Below, piece after piece: positions 1 to 7,254 of a DNA stretch of 14,959 nt. Made by a program: the position numbers and the translations under genes. The DNA comes from Acholeplasmataceae bacterium UBA6235 (lineage in GTDB: Bacteria; Bacillota_I; Bacilli_A; Acholeplasmatales; UBA5453). Numbering within the stretch: the stretch's first letter is position 1; every line of letters begins with the position of its first letter. The DNA lies in NCBI GenBank assembly GCA_002441525.1, contig DJWH01000030.1, positions 1,954 through 16,912 of the forward strand, read 5' to 3'. The notes under the pieces were generated by a model, which was given only the letters and a program-made list of their open reading frames with translations, searched no databases and had not been told where the DNA came from.

Positions 1-641
1 GGGATGATTTGTTTGGATAGAGTCATCGCGGTAACAATCGCTTTACGAACGGATGAAATCGGCACACGACGAATGCCTTCTTTGGCAGTTGTCATTGGCG
101 GTACTGGAATGCTTGGTTGAACGGGTTTGGATGATTTAGACGCGATGGCGTTTTCAACATCGGATTTTAGGATTCGACCAAATTCACCAGACCCTTTTAA
201 GGATTTAATGTCAATTTGGTTGTCTAACGCGAGTTGTCTTGCGAGAGGAGAAGCCAATACTTTGGTGTTGACTTTGGCTTCGGTGGTTTCTTCTACAGCA
301 GAAGCGATGACTTCGGAGGATACCTCGAGTTGTCCAACCACCCCTGCATTTTCACCTTCATCCACCGAGGTGGTTTCTTTTTTCGGTTCTGATTTGGTTG
401 GTGCGGTGCCATCTTGAATCAAGACGAGGGTTTCACCCACGTGGATGATTTCACCGACAGCGACCCCTAATGTATCGATAACGCCTGTCAAAGGGCTGGG
501 GATTTCTGCGTTGACTTTATCGGTTTCAACCAAACACAAGGTTTCGCCTTCTTTGACGGTATCGCCCTTTTTGAAAAACCATTTTAAAAGCTTACCTTCA
601 TGAATGCCTTCACCAATGTCTGGGAATTTAAAATTATACAT
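1..641 (-). CDS. pdhC: Pyruvate dehydrogenase E2 (dihydrolipoamide acetyltransferase), 3' end missing
   Basis: This is the acetyltransferase core of the cytoplasmic pyruvate dehydrogenase complex; it passes acetyl groups from E1 to CoA through a swinging lipoyl arm. The first 213 codons, read by reverse translation from the ATG at 641-639, are present and the gene continues beyond the left edge. Residues 1-76 form one lipoyl domain, with the lipoyl-lysine motif ETDKVNA (K42). A Ser/Glu/Thr/Pro-rich linker follows (about 79-126). Residues 128-166 are the peripheral subunit-binding domain (ASPLARQLA ... GRILKSDVENAI), which docks E1/E3. A second linker leads into the catalytic domain near residue 190 (RRVPISSVRKAI). 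The start is set by an AGGAGG that overlaps the pdhB stop codon, 6 nt before the ATG. It is the third gene of a pdhA-pdhB-pdhC operon. A 2-oxoglutarate or branched-chain E2 is possible from the domains alone, but the E1 genes point to pyruvate. Confidence 0.95.
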   Translation of the reverse strand, partial: MYNFKFPDIGEGIHEGKLLKWFFKKGDTVKEGETLCLVETDKVNAEIPSPLTGVIDTLGVAVGEIIHVGETLVLIQDGTAPTKSEPKKETTSVDEGENAGVVGQLEVSSEVIASAVEETTEAKVNTKVLASPLARQLALDNQIDIKSLKGSGEFGRILKSDVENAIASKSSKPVQPSIPVPPMTTAKEGIRRVPISSVRKAIVTAMTLSKQII

Positions 642-650
642 AATGACCTC

Positions 651-1634
651 CTAGGCTTTCACGGCGTAAAGCGATTTAATTTCTGCCGCGATTTGTTTCG
701 GGTGAATCATAAAATGGTGTTCGCCACGTGGCAGTGGTACAGTGATGTCTGGTGCGGTTAAGCGTCTCGGTGCGGCTTCTAAGTGATAGAACGCTTTTTC
801 ATTGACCACAGAGATGATTTCCGCGCCAGGTCCAAAGGATTTGACCGCTTCATGAACCACGAGTAAACGACCGGTCTTTTTCACCGAGTTGACGATGGTT
901 TCGACATCAAATGGGGCGATGGTTCTAAGGTCGATCAACTCAACAGAGATATTGTCATCTTTAAGTAACGCCAATCCAGCTTCGACTTCACGCACCATGG
1001 CACCCCACGCTACGACAGTCACGTCTTTACCTTCTTTTACGACTTTGGCTTTACCAATCGGTACGACAAAATCGGTATCAGGGACCTCTTGTTTAAACGC
1101 ACGGTAAATGCGTTTCGGTTCCATGAATACGACAGGGTCTGGGTCTCTTAACGCACTTCTTAATAAACCCAATGCGTCATAAGGGGTGGATGGAATCACC
1201 AGTTTTAACCCTGGGATGTGAGCGAATAAGGTATCTAAACTTTCAGAGTGGTGTTCCAACGCTTTGACACCACCACCGTATGGCATACGAATAACCATTG
1301 GAAGATTGTATTTACTACGAGAACGGTTACGATATCTCGCGACATGGGTCGCGATTTGATTGAACCCTGGGAACATGAACCCAGAAAATTGTAATTCAAC
1401 GACCGGTTTTAGGCCATTGATGGCCATACCCACAGCAGAACCAATGATGGCCCCTTCAGCGATCGGGGTGTCAAATACACGGTCTACCCCAAATTGGGCT
1501 TGTAAACCAGCGGTCGCTCTGAAGACACCGCCTTCAAAACCAGCGTCTTCGCCATATACAACGACCGTTGGGTCTTTTTGCATTTCGGTTTCTAAAGCCT
1601 TATTGACGGCTTCTAATACATTAAGGATTGCCAT
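651..1634 (-). CDS. pdhB: Pyruvate dehydrogenase E1 component, beta subunit
   Basis: With the alpha subunit it forms the thiamine-diphosphate-dependent E1 heterotetramer, which decarboxylates pyruvate and acetylates the E2 lipoyl arm. The 327-aa length is normal for the family. Visible landmarks are the N-terminal YGEDAGFEGGVFRAT segment, DTPIAEGAIIGSAVGMA with the conserved glutamate E60 of the cofactor site, the MPYGGGVKALEHHSES segment, and the C-terminal transketolase-like domain (VELIDLRTIAPFD, then VVHEAVKSFGPGAEI). The start ATG lies 1 nt after the TAA of pdhA, with a GGGAG Shine-Dalgarno inside the end of pdhA, so the two subunits are probably translationally coupled for equal output. 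The stop is TAG, the only TAG among the complete genes here. Branched-chain 2-oxoacid E1 beta is the main alternative and is less likely given the operon. Confidence 0.96.
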   Translation of the reverse strand: MAILNVLEAVNKALETEMQKDPTVVVYGEDAGFEGGVFRATAGLQAQFGVDRVFDTPIAEGAIIGSAVGMAINGLKPVVELQFSGFMFPGFNQIATHVARYRNRSRSKYNLPMVIRMPYGGGVKALEHHSESLDTLFAHIPGLKLVIPSTPYDALGLLRSALRDPDPVVFMEPKRIYRAFKQEVPDTDFVVPIGKAKVVKEGKDVTVVAWGAMVREVEAGLALLKDDNISVELIDLRTIAPFDVETIVNSVKKTGRLLVVHEAVKSFGPGAEIISVVNEKAFYHLEAAPRRLTAPDITVPLPRGEHHFMIHPKQIAAEIKSLYAVKA

Positions 1635-1635
1635 A

Positions 1636-2718
1636 TTATTCTCCCGCCTCCGCTTGTTTTTTGAGTAATTCGTATTGTTCTTTGAGTTGTGGGGTTAGCT
1701 CTGCATAGGTATGTCCAAAGACCTCTTCTAAAGTCTCTAAACCACTGTCTTCCACTTTTTTAAAGGTATCCAATACGAGTTGGTTATAGGTTTCATTGAG
1801 TTTCGCATCTGAATCTTCTGTAATGATGCCTTTATTTAGTAAGTAGTTTCTAAAACGTTTCAGTGGGTCTTTCTTTGCCCATGATTCGACTTCTTCATCG
1901 GAACGGTAAATCTTTGGATTGTCAGAAGTGGTATGCGCACCAATACGGTAAGTAACCGCTTCAATGAGCACTGGGCCTTTACCAGATTTCGCGAGTTTGA
2001 TGGCTTCTTGAGCAGCCACGTACATCGCTAACACGTCGTTCCCATCGACTTGAATGCCAGGGATACCATAAGCAATCGCTTTTTGAGCGAGGGTTTCCGC
2101 TTTGGTTGCTTTCGCACGTGGGGTTGAAATCGCCCATTGGTTGTTTTGAATGACCACAATCATTGGAGCGCTATAAACCGCACCAAAGTTCAAACCTTCG
2201 TGGAATTCGCCGTGGGATGTACCGCCATCACCAATATATGCAAACGCAACTTCGTCCTTTTTTTGAATTTTCGCAGCGTAGGCTAAACCAGCCGCGTGAG
2301 AGATTTGTGACCCAATCGGGATGTTGACCGGTAAGACTTTCACACCCTCATTGAAATGGGAGCCTTTTTCATTCCCAAACCAATACAAGAAGTATTGTTC
2401 AAGGGTAACACCTTTATACAACATCGCGTTGAATTCACGGAACGCAAGCACCAACCAGTCACGGTCAGTAGACGCTGCCATCGGTCCGATTTGTGCAGCT
2501 TCTTGACCGACGTTTGGTGCGTAGGTAAGCAAACGACCTTGTCTTTGGAACTGAACCGCTTTTAGGTCTGCGATACGGCCTAAAGTCATGGTTTCATACA
2601 TTTTGAGTAAGACATCTTTAGGGATGTTTGGTTCATCTTTCGCATTTAGAACCGCACCCTCTTGATCCAAAATTTGAAACATCTTTTTCTTCAATGGATC
2701 ATATACATCAAATAACAT
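1636..2718 (-). CDS. pdhA: Pyruvate dehydrogenase E1 component, alpha subunit
   Basis: This 360-aa protein is the thiamine-diphosphate-binding subunit of E1, the entry point from glycolysis to acetyl-CoA. The ThDP/Mg motif is intact: GDG at residues 163-165 (IGDGGTSHGEFHEGLNF) and the closing NN at 192-193 (VIQNNQWAIST). Other family signatures are the N-terminal YAPNVGQEAAQIG, the PIGSQISHAAGLAYAAK stretch, and the loop YRIGAHTTSDNPKIYR that corresponds to the phosphorylation/cofactor loop. The start is supported by a strong AGGAGG 7 nt upstream of the ATG. It is the first gene of the operon and is divergent from the cyclase gene. In mollicutes this complex supports ATP generation through acetyl-CoA, phosphotransacetylase and acetate kinase. 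Codons are noticeably richer in G/C than in the DNA-processing genes from 6889 on. Confidence 0.96.
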   Translation of the reverse strand: MLFDVYDPLKKKMFQILDQEGAVLNAKDEPNIPKDVLLKMYETMTLGRIADLKAVQFQRQGRLLTYAPNVGQEAAQIGPMAASTDRDWLVLAFREFNAMLYKGVTLEQYFLYWFGNEKGSHFNEGVKVLPVNIPIGSQISHAAGLAYAAKIQKKDEVAFAYIGDGGTSHGEFHEGLNFGAVYSAPMIVVIQNNQWAISTPRAKATKAETLAQKAIAYGIPGIQVDGNDVLAMYVAAQEAIKLAKSGKGPVLIEAVTYRIGAHTTSDNPKIYRSDEEVESWAKKDPLKRFRNYLLNKGIITEDSDAKLNETYNQLVLDTFKKVEDSGLETLEEVFGHTYAELTPQLKEQYELLKKQAEAGE

Positions 2719-2742
2719 AGTAGCCTCCTGAAATCGTTTTTT

Positions 2743-2767
2743 AAGGTAAACATGAATTTATGTTACC
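2743..2767 (-). promoter_or_regulatory. Hairpin / inverted repeat in the pdhA leader
   Basis: A near-perfect inverted repeat: AAGGTAAACAT, spacer GAATTT, ATGTTACCTT (plus-strand reading). It makes a 10-bp stem with one bulged A. It lies between the candidate pdh promoters and the pdhA Shine-Dalgarno, so it would be at the 5' end of the mRNA from the proximal promoter. No U-run follows on the minus strand, so it is not a simple terminator. It could be an operator for a dimeric repressor or an mRNA-stabilising 5' stem; the sequence does not say which. Confidence 0.5.
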
Positions 2768-2778
2768 TTTTCAACCTC

Positions 2779-2806
2779 AGTATACCTTGACAAAGTGTTT
2801 ACACAA
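2779..2806 (-). promoter_or_regulatory. Candidate proximal promoter of the pdh operon
   Basis: On the minus strand a TATACT -10 (2784-2779) is preceded by a weak TTGTGT -35 (2806-2801) at 16-bp spacing. Transcription would start near 2772, just before the leader hairpin. The -35 matches the consensus in only three positions, so this promoter would be weak or activator-dependent. Confidence 0.35.
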
Positions 2807-2840
2807 AATGATACGCATTCTTTATGTAATGATGGGAAAA

Positions 2841-2869
2841 AGTATAGATTTTGATTATAAAATTTCCAA
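2841..2869 (-). promoter_or_regulatory. Candidate distal promoter of the pdh operon
   Basis: On the minus strand TTGGAA (2869-2864) and TATACT (2846-2841) are separated by exactly 17 bp. This is a better sigma-A match than the proximal candidate. It would give a leader of roughly 115 nt containing the hairpin at 2743-2767. Together the two sites would be a tandem promoter pair. Confidence 0.45.
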
Positions 2870-2944
2870 TAATGACTGGTTGTGCAATACATAATATGAA
2901 TTAAACAAGATTTAAATATCATTAAACTTTGAAACTCAAATATT

Positions 2945-2953
2945 TGGTATAAT
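2945..2953 (+). promoter_or_regulatory. Extended -10 promoter of the diguanylate cyclase gene
   Basis: TGGTATAAT combines a perfect TATAAT (2948-2953) with an upstream TG at the right distance, which is an extended -10. No good -35 is seen at 17 bp, as expected for this promoter class. Transcription would start about 17 nt before the ATG at 2977, giving a very short leader that just contains the Shine-Dalgarno. Confidence 0.6.
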
Positions 2954-2976
2954 GTTCATATAAGTAGGTGAAGATT

Positions 2977-4512
2977 ATGCATGAATTCTTATTGATTCTA
3001 TTGGTTATGGTTGGATTTATGTCATTTATCCCTGTGGTAAATCTATTTAAAAGCAGCCGTGAAGCAAAATACCGTTGTTTAAAGCTATTGATGCTCACAA
3101 CCTTCATCTGGACGGTACTCATTTTCATCGAACGTATTTCATCGGTGCCATTTGTTGTGTACCATGCCCATTTACTTGGTTACCCAATGAAATTTATGGT
3201 GATGGTATTTTCATTGTGTACCATTTATGATTATGTAGAAGAGAAGTTACCAAAGGCGATATTAATCGCTTTAATGATGCTGGGTATTGTAGAAGTCATC
3301 TTGGCTTTCACAAATAATATATATCCATGGTTTGTTAGATTAACCCTGGAAGAGATGACGGTATTCTCAGACCTCTATTTCGCAGATAAAGGTCCGTTAT
3401 ACCTATATCATCTCATCTTCAGTTACGCTGTGATGGTCTACGCCATCATCGCGCTGTTCTATTACGTGATGAAGAAGAAGGATACCATACGTAGTTATGA
3501 AGCAGTCACGAAAACCATCATCATCGCGGTGATTGTGGTATTGGCCCTAAACTTCATTGACCTATTATTTATAGATACCGATATTGACTTGACGTATGTA
3601 TCTCTCGCATTTGGTACATTCATCTTGTACCGTGTGGTTTATACCAATGATATGATTTTCAACCTCTTAACGAGTGGACGAGGGAAAATCTTATCGAATA
3701 TGCGTGAGTTGTATATTTTAACCGATTCAGATAAAAGAATCGTAGAATTCAGTGAACTATTAACGACCAAGTATGGTGTTAAACCAACGGATTATGTCGG
3801 TAAAAAACTGGATTTCTTGTATGAAGGGTTAAAGGACCAAATTGTCTTTTATCGAAACTATGAGGTCGATGTTGAGGTCGCACAAAATAAAGACCATTAT
3901 CATGTCAGAGAACGTAAATTCTATATTCAAAAGAATCACTATGGATATATGATTTTGTTATATGATGAAACCCAAGTATTCAAGCTTTTAAGAGAACTCA
4001 ATCAATTGTCTAACTTTGACGCGATGACAGGTTTAAATAACCGCAATTACATCGAAAATAAGCTTAAGGTTTATAACAACCAACCGAATTTAGGTGTCAT
4101 TTCTTTAGATTTAAATGGACTTAAAGTGAACAATGACTATTTGGGACATGAACGCGGTGATTTCCTATTAAAATCGGTTTCATCTAAAATTAAACAAGTC
4201 ATGTCCATCACAGAGAAAAAAGAAATCGCCAGAATTGGTGGCGATGAATTCTTGATTTTGATTCCAAACACGTCTGAATCCAAATTGGTTGAAATAAAAG
4301 AACATATATTATCCATTTGTGAGAATACCAACATCATGGATAAAATCAGTGTATCGATTGGTTTGGCATTTGATTCAAGCGGTGATCAGTTGATTTATGA
4401 CTTAATCAAAAAAGCCGATGAATCGATGTATCAAATGAAAAATGAAACCAGTACAGAATATACCAAGGCTATTATTGATTATGTCAAGAAGAAATCAGAA
4501 TTCATTCGATAA
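2977..4512 (+). CDS. Membrane diguanylate cyclase: 7-TM sensor, PAS-like domain, GGDEF
   Basis: A probable inner-membrane sensor that makes cyclic di-GMP from two GTP. The ATG at 2977 (511 aa) is preferred over an in-frame GTG at 2968, because the Shine-Dalgarno AGGTGA (2966-2971) overlaps that GTG and sits 5 nt before the ATG. Residues 2-225 hold seven hydrophobic segments (roughly 2-24, 35-52, 60-86, 93-111, 141-165, 180-200, 208-223), resembling the 7-TM module of sensor kinases. Residues 240-335 look PAS-like. The GGDEF domain starts at DAMTGLNNR (348), with the metal-binding aspartate D378 (SLDLNG) and an intact GGDEF at 421-425. The inhibitory I-site position carries TEKK (412-415), not RxxD, so classical product inhibition is not expected. 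It is a single-gene unit with its own promoter and terminator. The ligand is unknown. Confidence 0.93.
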   Translation: MHEFLLILLVMVGFMSFIPVVNLFKSSREAKYRCLKLLMLTTFIWTVLIFIERISSVPFVVYHAHLLGYPMKFMVMVFSLCTIYDYVEEKLPKAILIALMMLGIVEVILAFTNNIYPWFVRLTLEEMTVFSDLYFADKGPLYLYHLIFSYAVMVYAIIALFYYVMKKKDTIRSYEAVTKTIIIAVIVVLALNFIDLLFIDTDIDLTYVSLAFGTFILYRVVYTNDMIFNLLTSGRGKILSNMRELYILTDSDKRIVEFSELLTTKYGVKPTDYVGKKLDFLYEGLKDQIVFYRNYEVDVEVAQNKDHYHVRERKFYIQKNHYGYMILLYDETQVFKLLRELNQLSNFDAMTGLNNRNYIENKLKVYNNQPNLGVISLDLNGLKVNNDYLGHERGDFLLKSVSSKIKQVMSITEKKEIARIGGDEFLILIPNTSESKLVEIKEHILSICENTNIMDKISVSIGLAFDSSGDQLIYDLIKKADESMYQMKNETSTEYTKAIIDYVKKKSEFIR

Positions 4513-4522
4513 TGGATGATAT

Positions 4523-4550
4523 AAGAGGTTGCGTGAGCAATCTCTTTTTT
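4523..4550 (+). terminator. Rho-independent terminator after the cyclase gene
   Basis: Stem AAGAGGTTGC / GCAATCTCTT (10 bp, one G-U) closed by a GTGA tetraloop (4533-4536) and followed by a run of T to 4550. It lies 11 nt after the stop codon. Confidence 0.9.
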
Positions 4551-4599
4551 ATTTTTAGATATATAATAAAACAACAATCATTAAAAGGTAACATATTAG

Positions 4600-4628
4600 A
4601 AGACATAAAAGCATATTTTTAGTATAAT
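4600..4628 (+). promoter_or_regulatory. Promoter of the glycoside hydrolase lipoprotein gene
   Basis: AAGACA (4600-4605) and a perfect TATAAT (4623-4628) are 17 bp apart. Transcription would begin near 4635, almost at the Shine-Dalgarno AAGAGG (4635-4640). The leader would be only about 13 nt, leaving no room for a leader regulator. Confidence 0.6.
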
Positions 4629-4647
4629 CTTTACAAGAGGTTTTCTT

Positions 4648-6741
4648 ATGAAAAAACTATGGCTTTATCTTACAACCCTCACATTGATGACCATCTTGGG
4701 TTCTATATTGGTGGGGTGTACACAACCCAAACTATCCAATACAGTAGATGGACTAACCACGTCGGCACGTATTTACGACGGGGATTTTTACATTTACAAT
4801 GGGAAAAAGATGGAAAAGTCATTCATCAAAGGTGTCAATATTGGGGCAACTAAACCCGGTTATTTTCCAGGTGAACTCGCAATCACAAAATTAGAATACA
4901 TCCGATGGTTTTTTCAAATCTCTGAAATGAACGCGAACACGATTCGCGTATACACCACCATGACCCCAGCCTTTTATGACGCATTGTTCGAATTCAACGA
5001 ACGCAGTCGAAAGAAACTCTATGTGATGCATGGCTTATGGCTCAATGAAGATAAGATTAAAGCAATTCAAGATCCTTACGCTGAGGATGAACATCTTTTA
5101 CAAGAGTTCATCTCGGATGGCCAAAACTTGGTCGATATCTTTCATGGCAATAAAACGTTAGACCCTAGACCAGGCTTCGCCAGTGGGACGTATACATACG
5201 ACATTTCAAAATACATCATTGGTTGGGTACTCGGCGTAGAGTGGGACCCATACTTCGTCAATAACACCAATCAATTACACGAAACCCTCAATCATTTTGA
5301 AGGACAATTTTTATATACAGAAAACGCATCCCCATTTGAAGCGTTTCTTGCGAAAGCAGGGGATGCGATCTTATCTTATGAAGCAGAACACTATCAAACC
5401 ACCAGACCGTTATCCTATACCAATTGGTTAACCACAGACCCATTGACTCATCCCAATGAACCTGATCCTAAAGAAGATATGGCAAGTGTCGATGTAGAAC
5501 ACATCAAAACCACGAAAAAAGCCTTTGCAGGTCAGTTCGCTTCTTATCATGTGTATCCGTATTACCCAGAGTTTATGAATTTTTCAACCGATTTGATTGA
5601 TGCTTATGACCCAATCAATACCTACCGTGCTTATTTAGATCAACTGAATGCTTATCACACAATGCCCGTGTTGGTTGCTGAATTTGGTGTGCCTGCATCG
5701 CGTGGTAAAGCCCATGATGCGAGATATTCTGGATTTAATCAAGGTCAACACACGGAAAAAGAACAAGGTGAAATGCTGGTATCGATGATTAAAGACATCC
5801 ACGATGCCGGTAGTATGGGCGCACTCATCTTTGCGTGGCAAGATGAGTGGTTCAAACGTACTTGGAATACGATGGATTTTGACCTGGAGTGGCAACGTCC
5901 ATTTTGGAGTAACGTTGAAACCAATGAACAAATGTTTGGACTTTTATCCTTTGAACCGGGCGAAACCCTCAAAATCAAACTCGATGGCAGTATTGCTGAT
6001 TGGGAAGATGTACCTTATGTTCAAATGGATGATTTACACTTAAAAGCAACCCAAGATGAACGTTATATCTATCTTTTGGTAGAACTCAACGGTCATGTAA
6101 ATGAACCCATTTATATTGGTATTGATACCATTCCTAATCAAGGGAACTTGAGTTATCCTTCGAAGCAAATCACATTCAATCGTGATGCAGACTTCTTAAT
6201 TACCATAGATGAAACCTCAAGAATCGAAGTAGACCCTTATTATGACGCATTCAGTCATTTATATGGGGATGTATTAGATATGATTGATAAGCCACTGGGG
6301 ATGTATACCATCAACAGTGGATTATTTACTGGGATGTATCATGCGTTATCGAAAGAACTACACATCCCTGGCACCAATGAAGTAATTCCATTTTCAAAAT
6401 ATGAAGCGGGTTTATTTAAAGAGGGCATATCTGATCCATTTGACCCAAACTACAATTCATTAGCGGATTATTATCAAACCAACGATTATATCGAAATCCG
6501 TATCCCGTATTTATTACTCAACATTATGGATCCTTCAACCAAAACCAGAATGGCTAACTTTAAAGGTGATAATGTCTTTACAGGAGAACCGTTTGACTAT
6601 ATTTATATTGGAGCAAGCACAGGCAATGACTCAATGTTCTTAGCACCATATACTTGGGATAATTGGGGATTACCAACGTATCATGAACGATTGAAGCAGT
6701 CGTATTATATTGTTCAAGAAGCACTTAAAGACATCAAATAA
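4648..6741 (+). CDS. Secreted lipoprotein: clan-A-like glycoside hydrolase with CBM9-like C-terminal domain
   Basis: A 697-aa predicted surface lipoprotein. Residues 1-24 are a lipoprotein signal (MKK, hydrophobic core, lipobox LVGC with C24 as lipid anchor). Residues about 45-430 look like a (beta/alpha)8 hydrolase of the GH2/GH5 type: an N-terminal strand SFIKGVNIGATKPGYFPGE, then ANTIRVYT, then two glutamates placed like the clan-A acid/base (E198 in VLGVEWDP) and nucleophile (E345 in VLVAEFGVP), and a late FAWQDEWFKRTW segment. From about residue 440 a second domain begins with LDGSIADWEDVPYV and KATQDERYIYLLVELNG, a pattern typical of CBM9-like sugar-binding modules. The predicted role is trimming or processing a surface or host polysaccharide; the substrate is unknown. 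Start: Shine-Dalgarno AAGAGG 7 nt before the ATG. It sits alone between two terminators. A catalytically altered polysaccharide-binding protein is the alternative. Confidence 0.82.
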   Translation: MKKLWLYLTTLTLMTILGSILVGCTQPKLSNTVDGLTTSARIYDGDFYIYNGKKMEKSFIKGVNIGATKPGYFPGELAITKLEYIRWFFQISEMNANTIRVYTTMTPAFYDALFEFNERSRKKLYVMHGLWLNEDKIKAIQDPYAEDEHLLQEFISDGQNLVDIFHGNKTLDPRPGFASGTYTYDISKYIIGWVLGVEWDPYFVNNTNQLHETLNHFEGQFLYTENASPFEAFLAKAGDAILSYEAEHYQTTRPLSYTNWLTTDPLTHPNEPDPKEDMASVDVEHIKTTKKAFAGQFASYHVYPYYPEFMNFSTDLIDAYDPINTYRAYLDQLNAYHTMPVLVAEFGVPASRGKAHDARYSGFNQGQHTEKEQGEMLVSMIKDIHDAGSMGALIFAWQDEWFKRTWNTMDFDLEWQRPFWSNVETNEQMFGLLSFEPGETLKIKLDGSIADWEDVPYVQMDDLHLKATQDERYIYLLVELNGHVNEPIYIGIDTIPNQGNLSYPSKQITFNRDADFLITIDETSRIEVDPYYDAFSHLYGDVLDMIDKPLGMYTINSGLFTGMYHALSKELHIPGTNEVIPFSKYEAGLFKEGISDPFDPNYNSLADYYQTNDYIEIRIPYLLLNIMDPSTKTRMANFKGDNVFTGEPFDYIYIGASTGNDSMFLAPYTWDNWGLPTYHERLKQSYYIVQEALKDIK

Positions 6742-6744
6742 TCT

Positions 6745-6797
6745 AAAGACCTTAGACATATTCACAATAGGTGAATTCGTTCTAAAGGTCTTTTTTT
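6745..6797 (+). terminator. Long rho-independent terminator after the lipoprotein gene
   Basis: The outer stem pairs AAAGACCTTAGA (6745-6756) with TCTAAAGGTCTTT (6781-6793) with one bulged A. The inner stem pairs ATTCAC with GTGAAT around an AATAG loop. It ends in seven T (6791-6797). It starts 3 nt after the stop codon and insulates the following operon from read-through. Confidence 0.92.
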
Positions 6798-6849
6798 ATC
6801 AAAAATATGCTTGATTCTAAATTGATAACTATTTTAAAGTAAAAAAAGG

Positions 6850-6855
6850 TATAAT
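6850..6855 (+). promoter_or_regulatory. Candidate promoter (-10) of the HIT-HNH-GIY-YIG-glycosylase operon
   Basis: A perfect TATAAT lies 33 nt before the HIT start codon, directly after an A-rich run (6841-6847). No good -35 is found at 17 bp. TTGATA at 6822-6827 would need a 22-bp spacer, which is too long. The -10 is well placed, but the promoter may need help from a regulator or from the A-tract. Confidence 0.5.
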
Positions 6856-6888
6856 TTAATTAGTATTTAAGAAAATGAGGTAACTGAC

Positions 6889-7254
6889 ATGTGTATTTTT
6901 TGTGAACGAAAAGACAAGAAGATCATTTTTGAAAACGAGTATATTTACGTCATATATGATGGATTTCCAGTTAATCCTGGACATACACTCATCATTACAA
7001 AAAGACATGTCTCAAACTACTTCGAATTATCTAAATCAGAAAAAGAAGCCATTGATGAAGCTTTAATCATTATGAAATCGAAATTGGATAATGAATTTCA
7101 TCCAGATGGTTATAATATCGGAATCAACAACGGTTTAGCTGCAGGCCAAACCATCATGCATCTACATGTCCATTTAATCCCTAGATATCAAGGTGATATG
7201 GAGAATCCACGTGGAGGAGTACGAGGTGTCATTCCTCAGAAGCAATCATATTAA
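6889..7254 (+). CDS. HIT family nucleotide hydrolase/transferase
   Basis: A 121-aa cytosolic protein of the histidine-triad superfamily, whose members hydrolyse or transfer nucleoside monophosphates from dinucleoside polyphosphates, aminoacyl- or sugar-nucleotides, or adenylated DNA ends (aprataxin). The active-site triad is intact: H91, H93 and H95 in MHLHVHLIPRY, after the preceding GINNGLAAGQT. An N-terminal C2-x2-C5 pair may bind zinc, as in many HIT proteins. The C-terminal tail after the triad is basic and Gly-rich (PRGGVRGVIP). The start is supported by GAGGT (6877-6881) 7 nt before the ATG. It is first in a tight operon of DNA-acting enzymes, and its stop overlaps the HNH start (TAATG). 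That suggests a nucleotide signal, or repair of nucleotide adducts on DNA ends; both are inference. Confidence 0.93.
   Translation: MCIFCERKDKKIIFENEYIYVIYDGFPVNPGHTLIITKRHVSNYFELSKSEKEAIDEALIIMKSKLDNEFHPDGYNIGINNGLAAGQTIMHLHVHLIPRYQGDMENPRGGVRGVIPQKQSY

Noticed and set aside
127..417. 96-codon plus-strand open frame opposite pdhC
   Set aside because: It lies wholly antisense to the E2 lipoyl/linker region, has low-complexity Ser/Thr-rich content and no ribosome site; the minus-strand protein has clear domains.
2787..2792. Perfect TTGACA on the plus strand in the divergent region
   Set aside because: No acceptable -10 lies 16-18 bp downstream and the next plus-strand gene is about 185 bp away with its own extended -10.
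2790..2805. Possible catabolite-responsive (cre) site TGTAAACACTTTGTCA on the minus strand
   Set aside because: It does not keep the central CG and the symmetric ends of the cre consensus, so the match is no better than chance in AT-rich DNA.
2922..3128. 68-codon minus-strand frame overlapping the cyclase start
   Set aside because: It covers the cyclase promoter and first codons, has no Shine-Dalgarno and no recognisable protein features.
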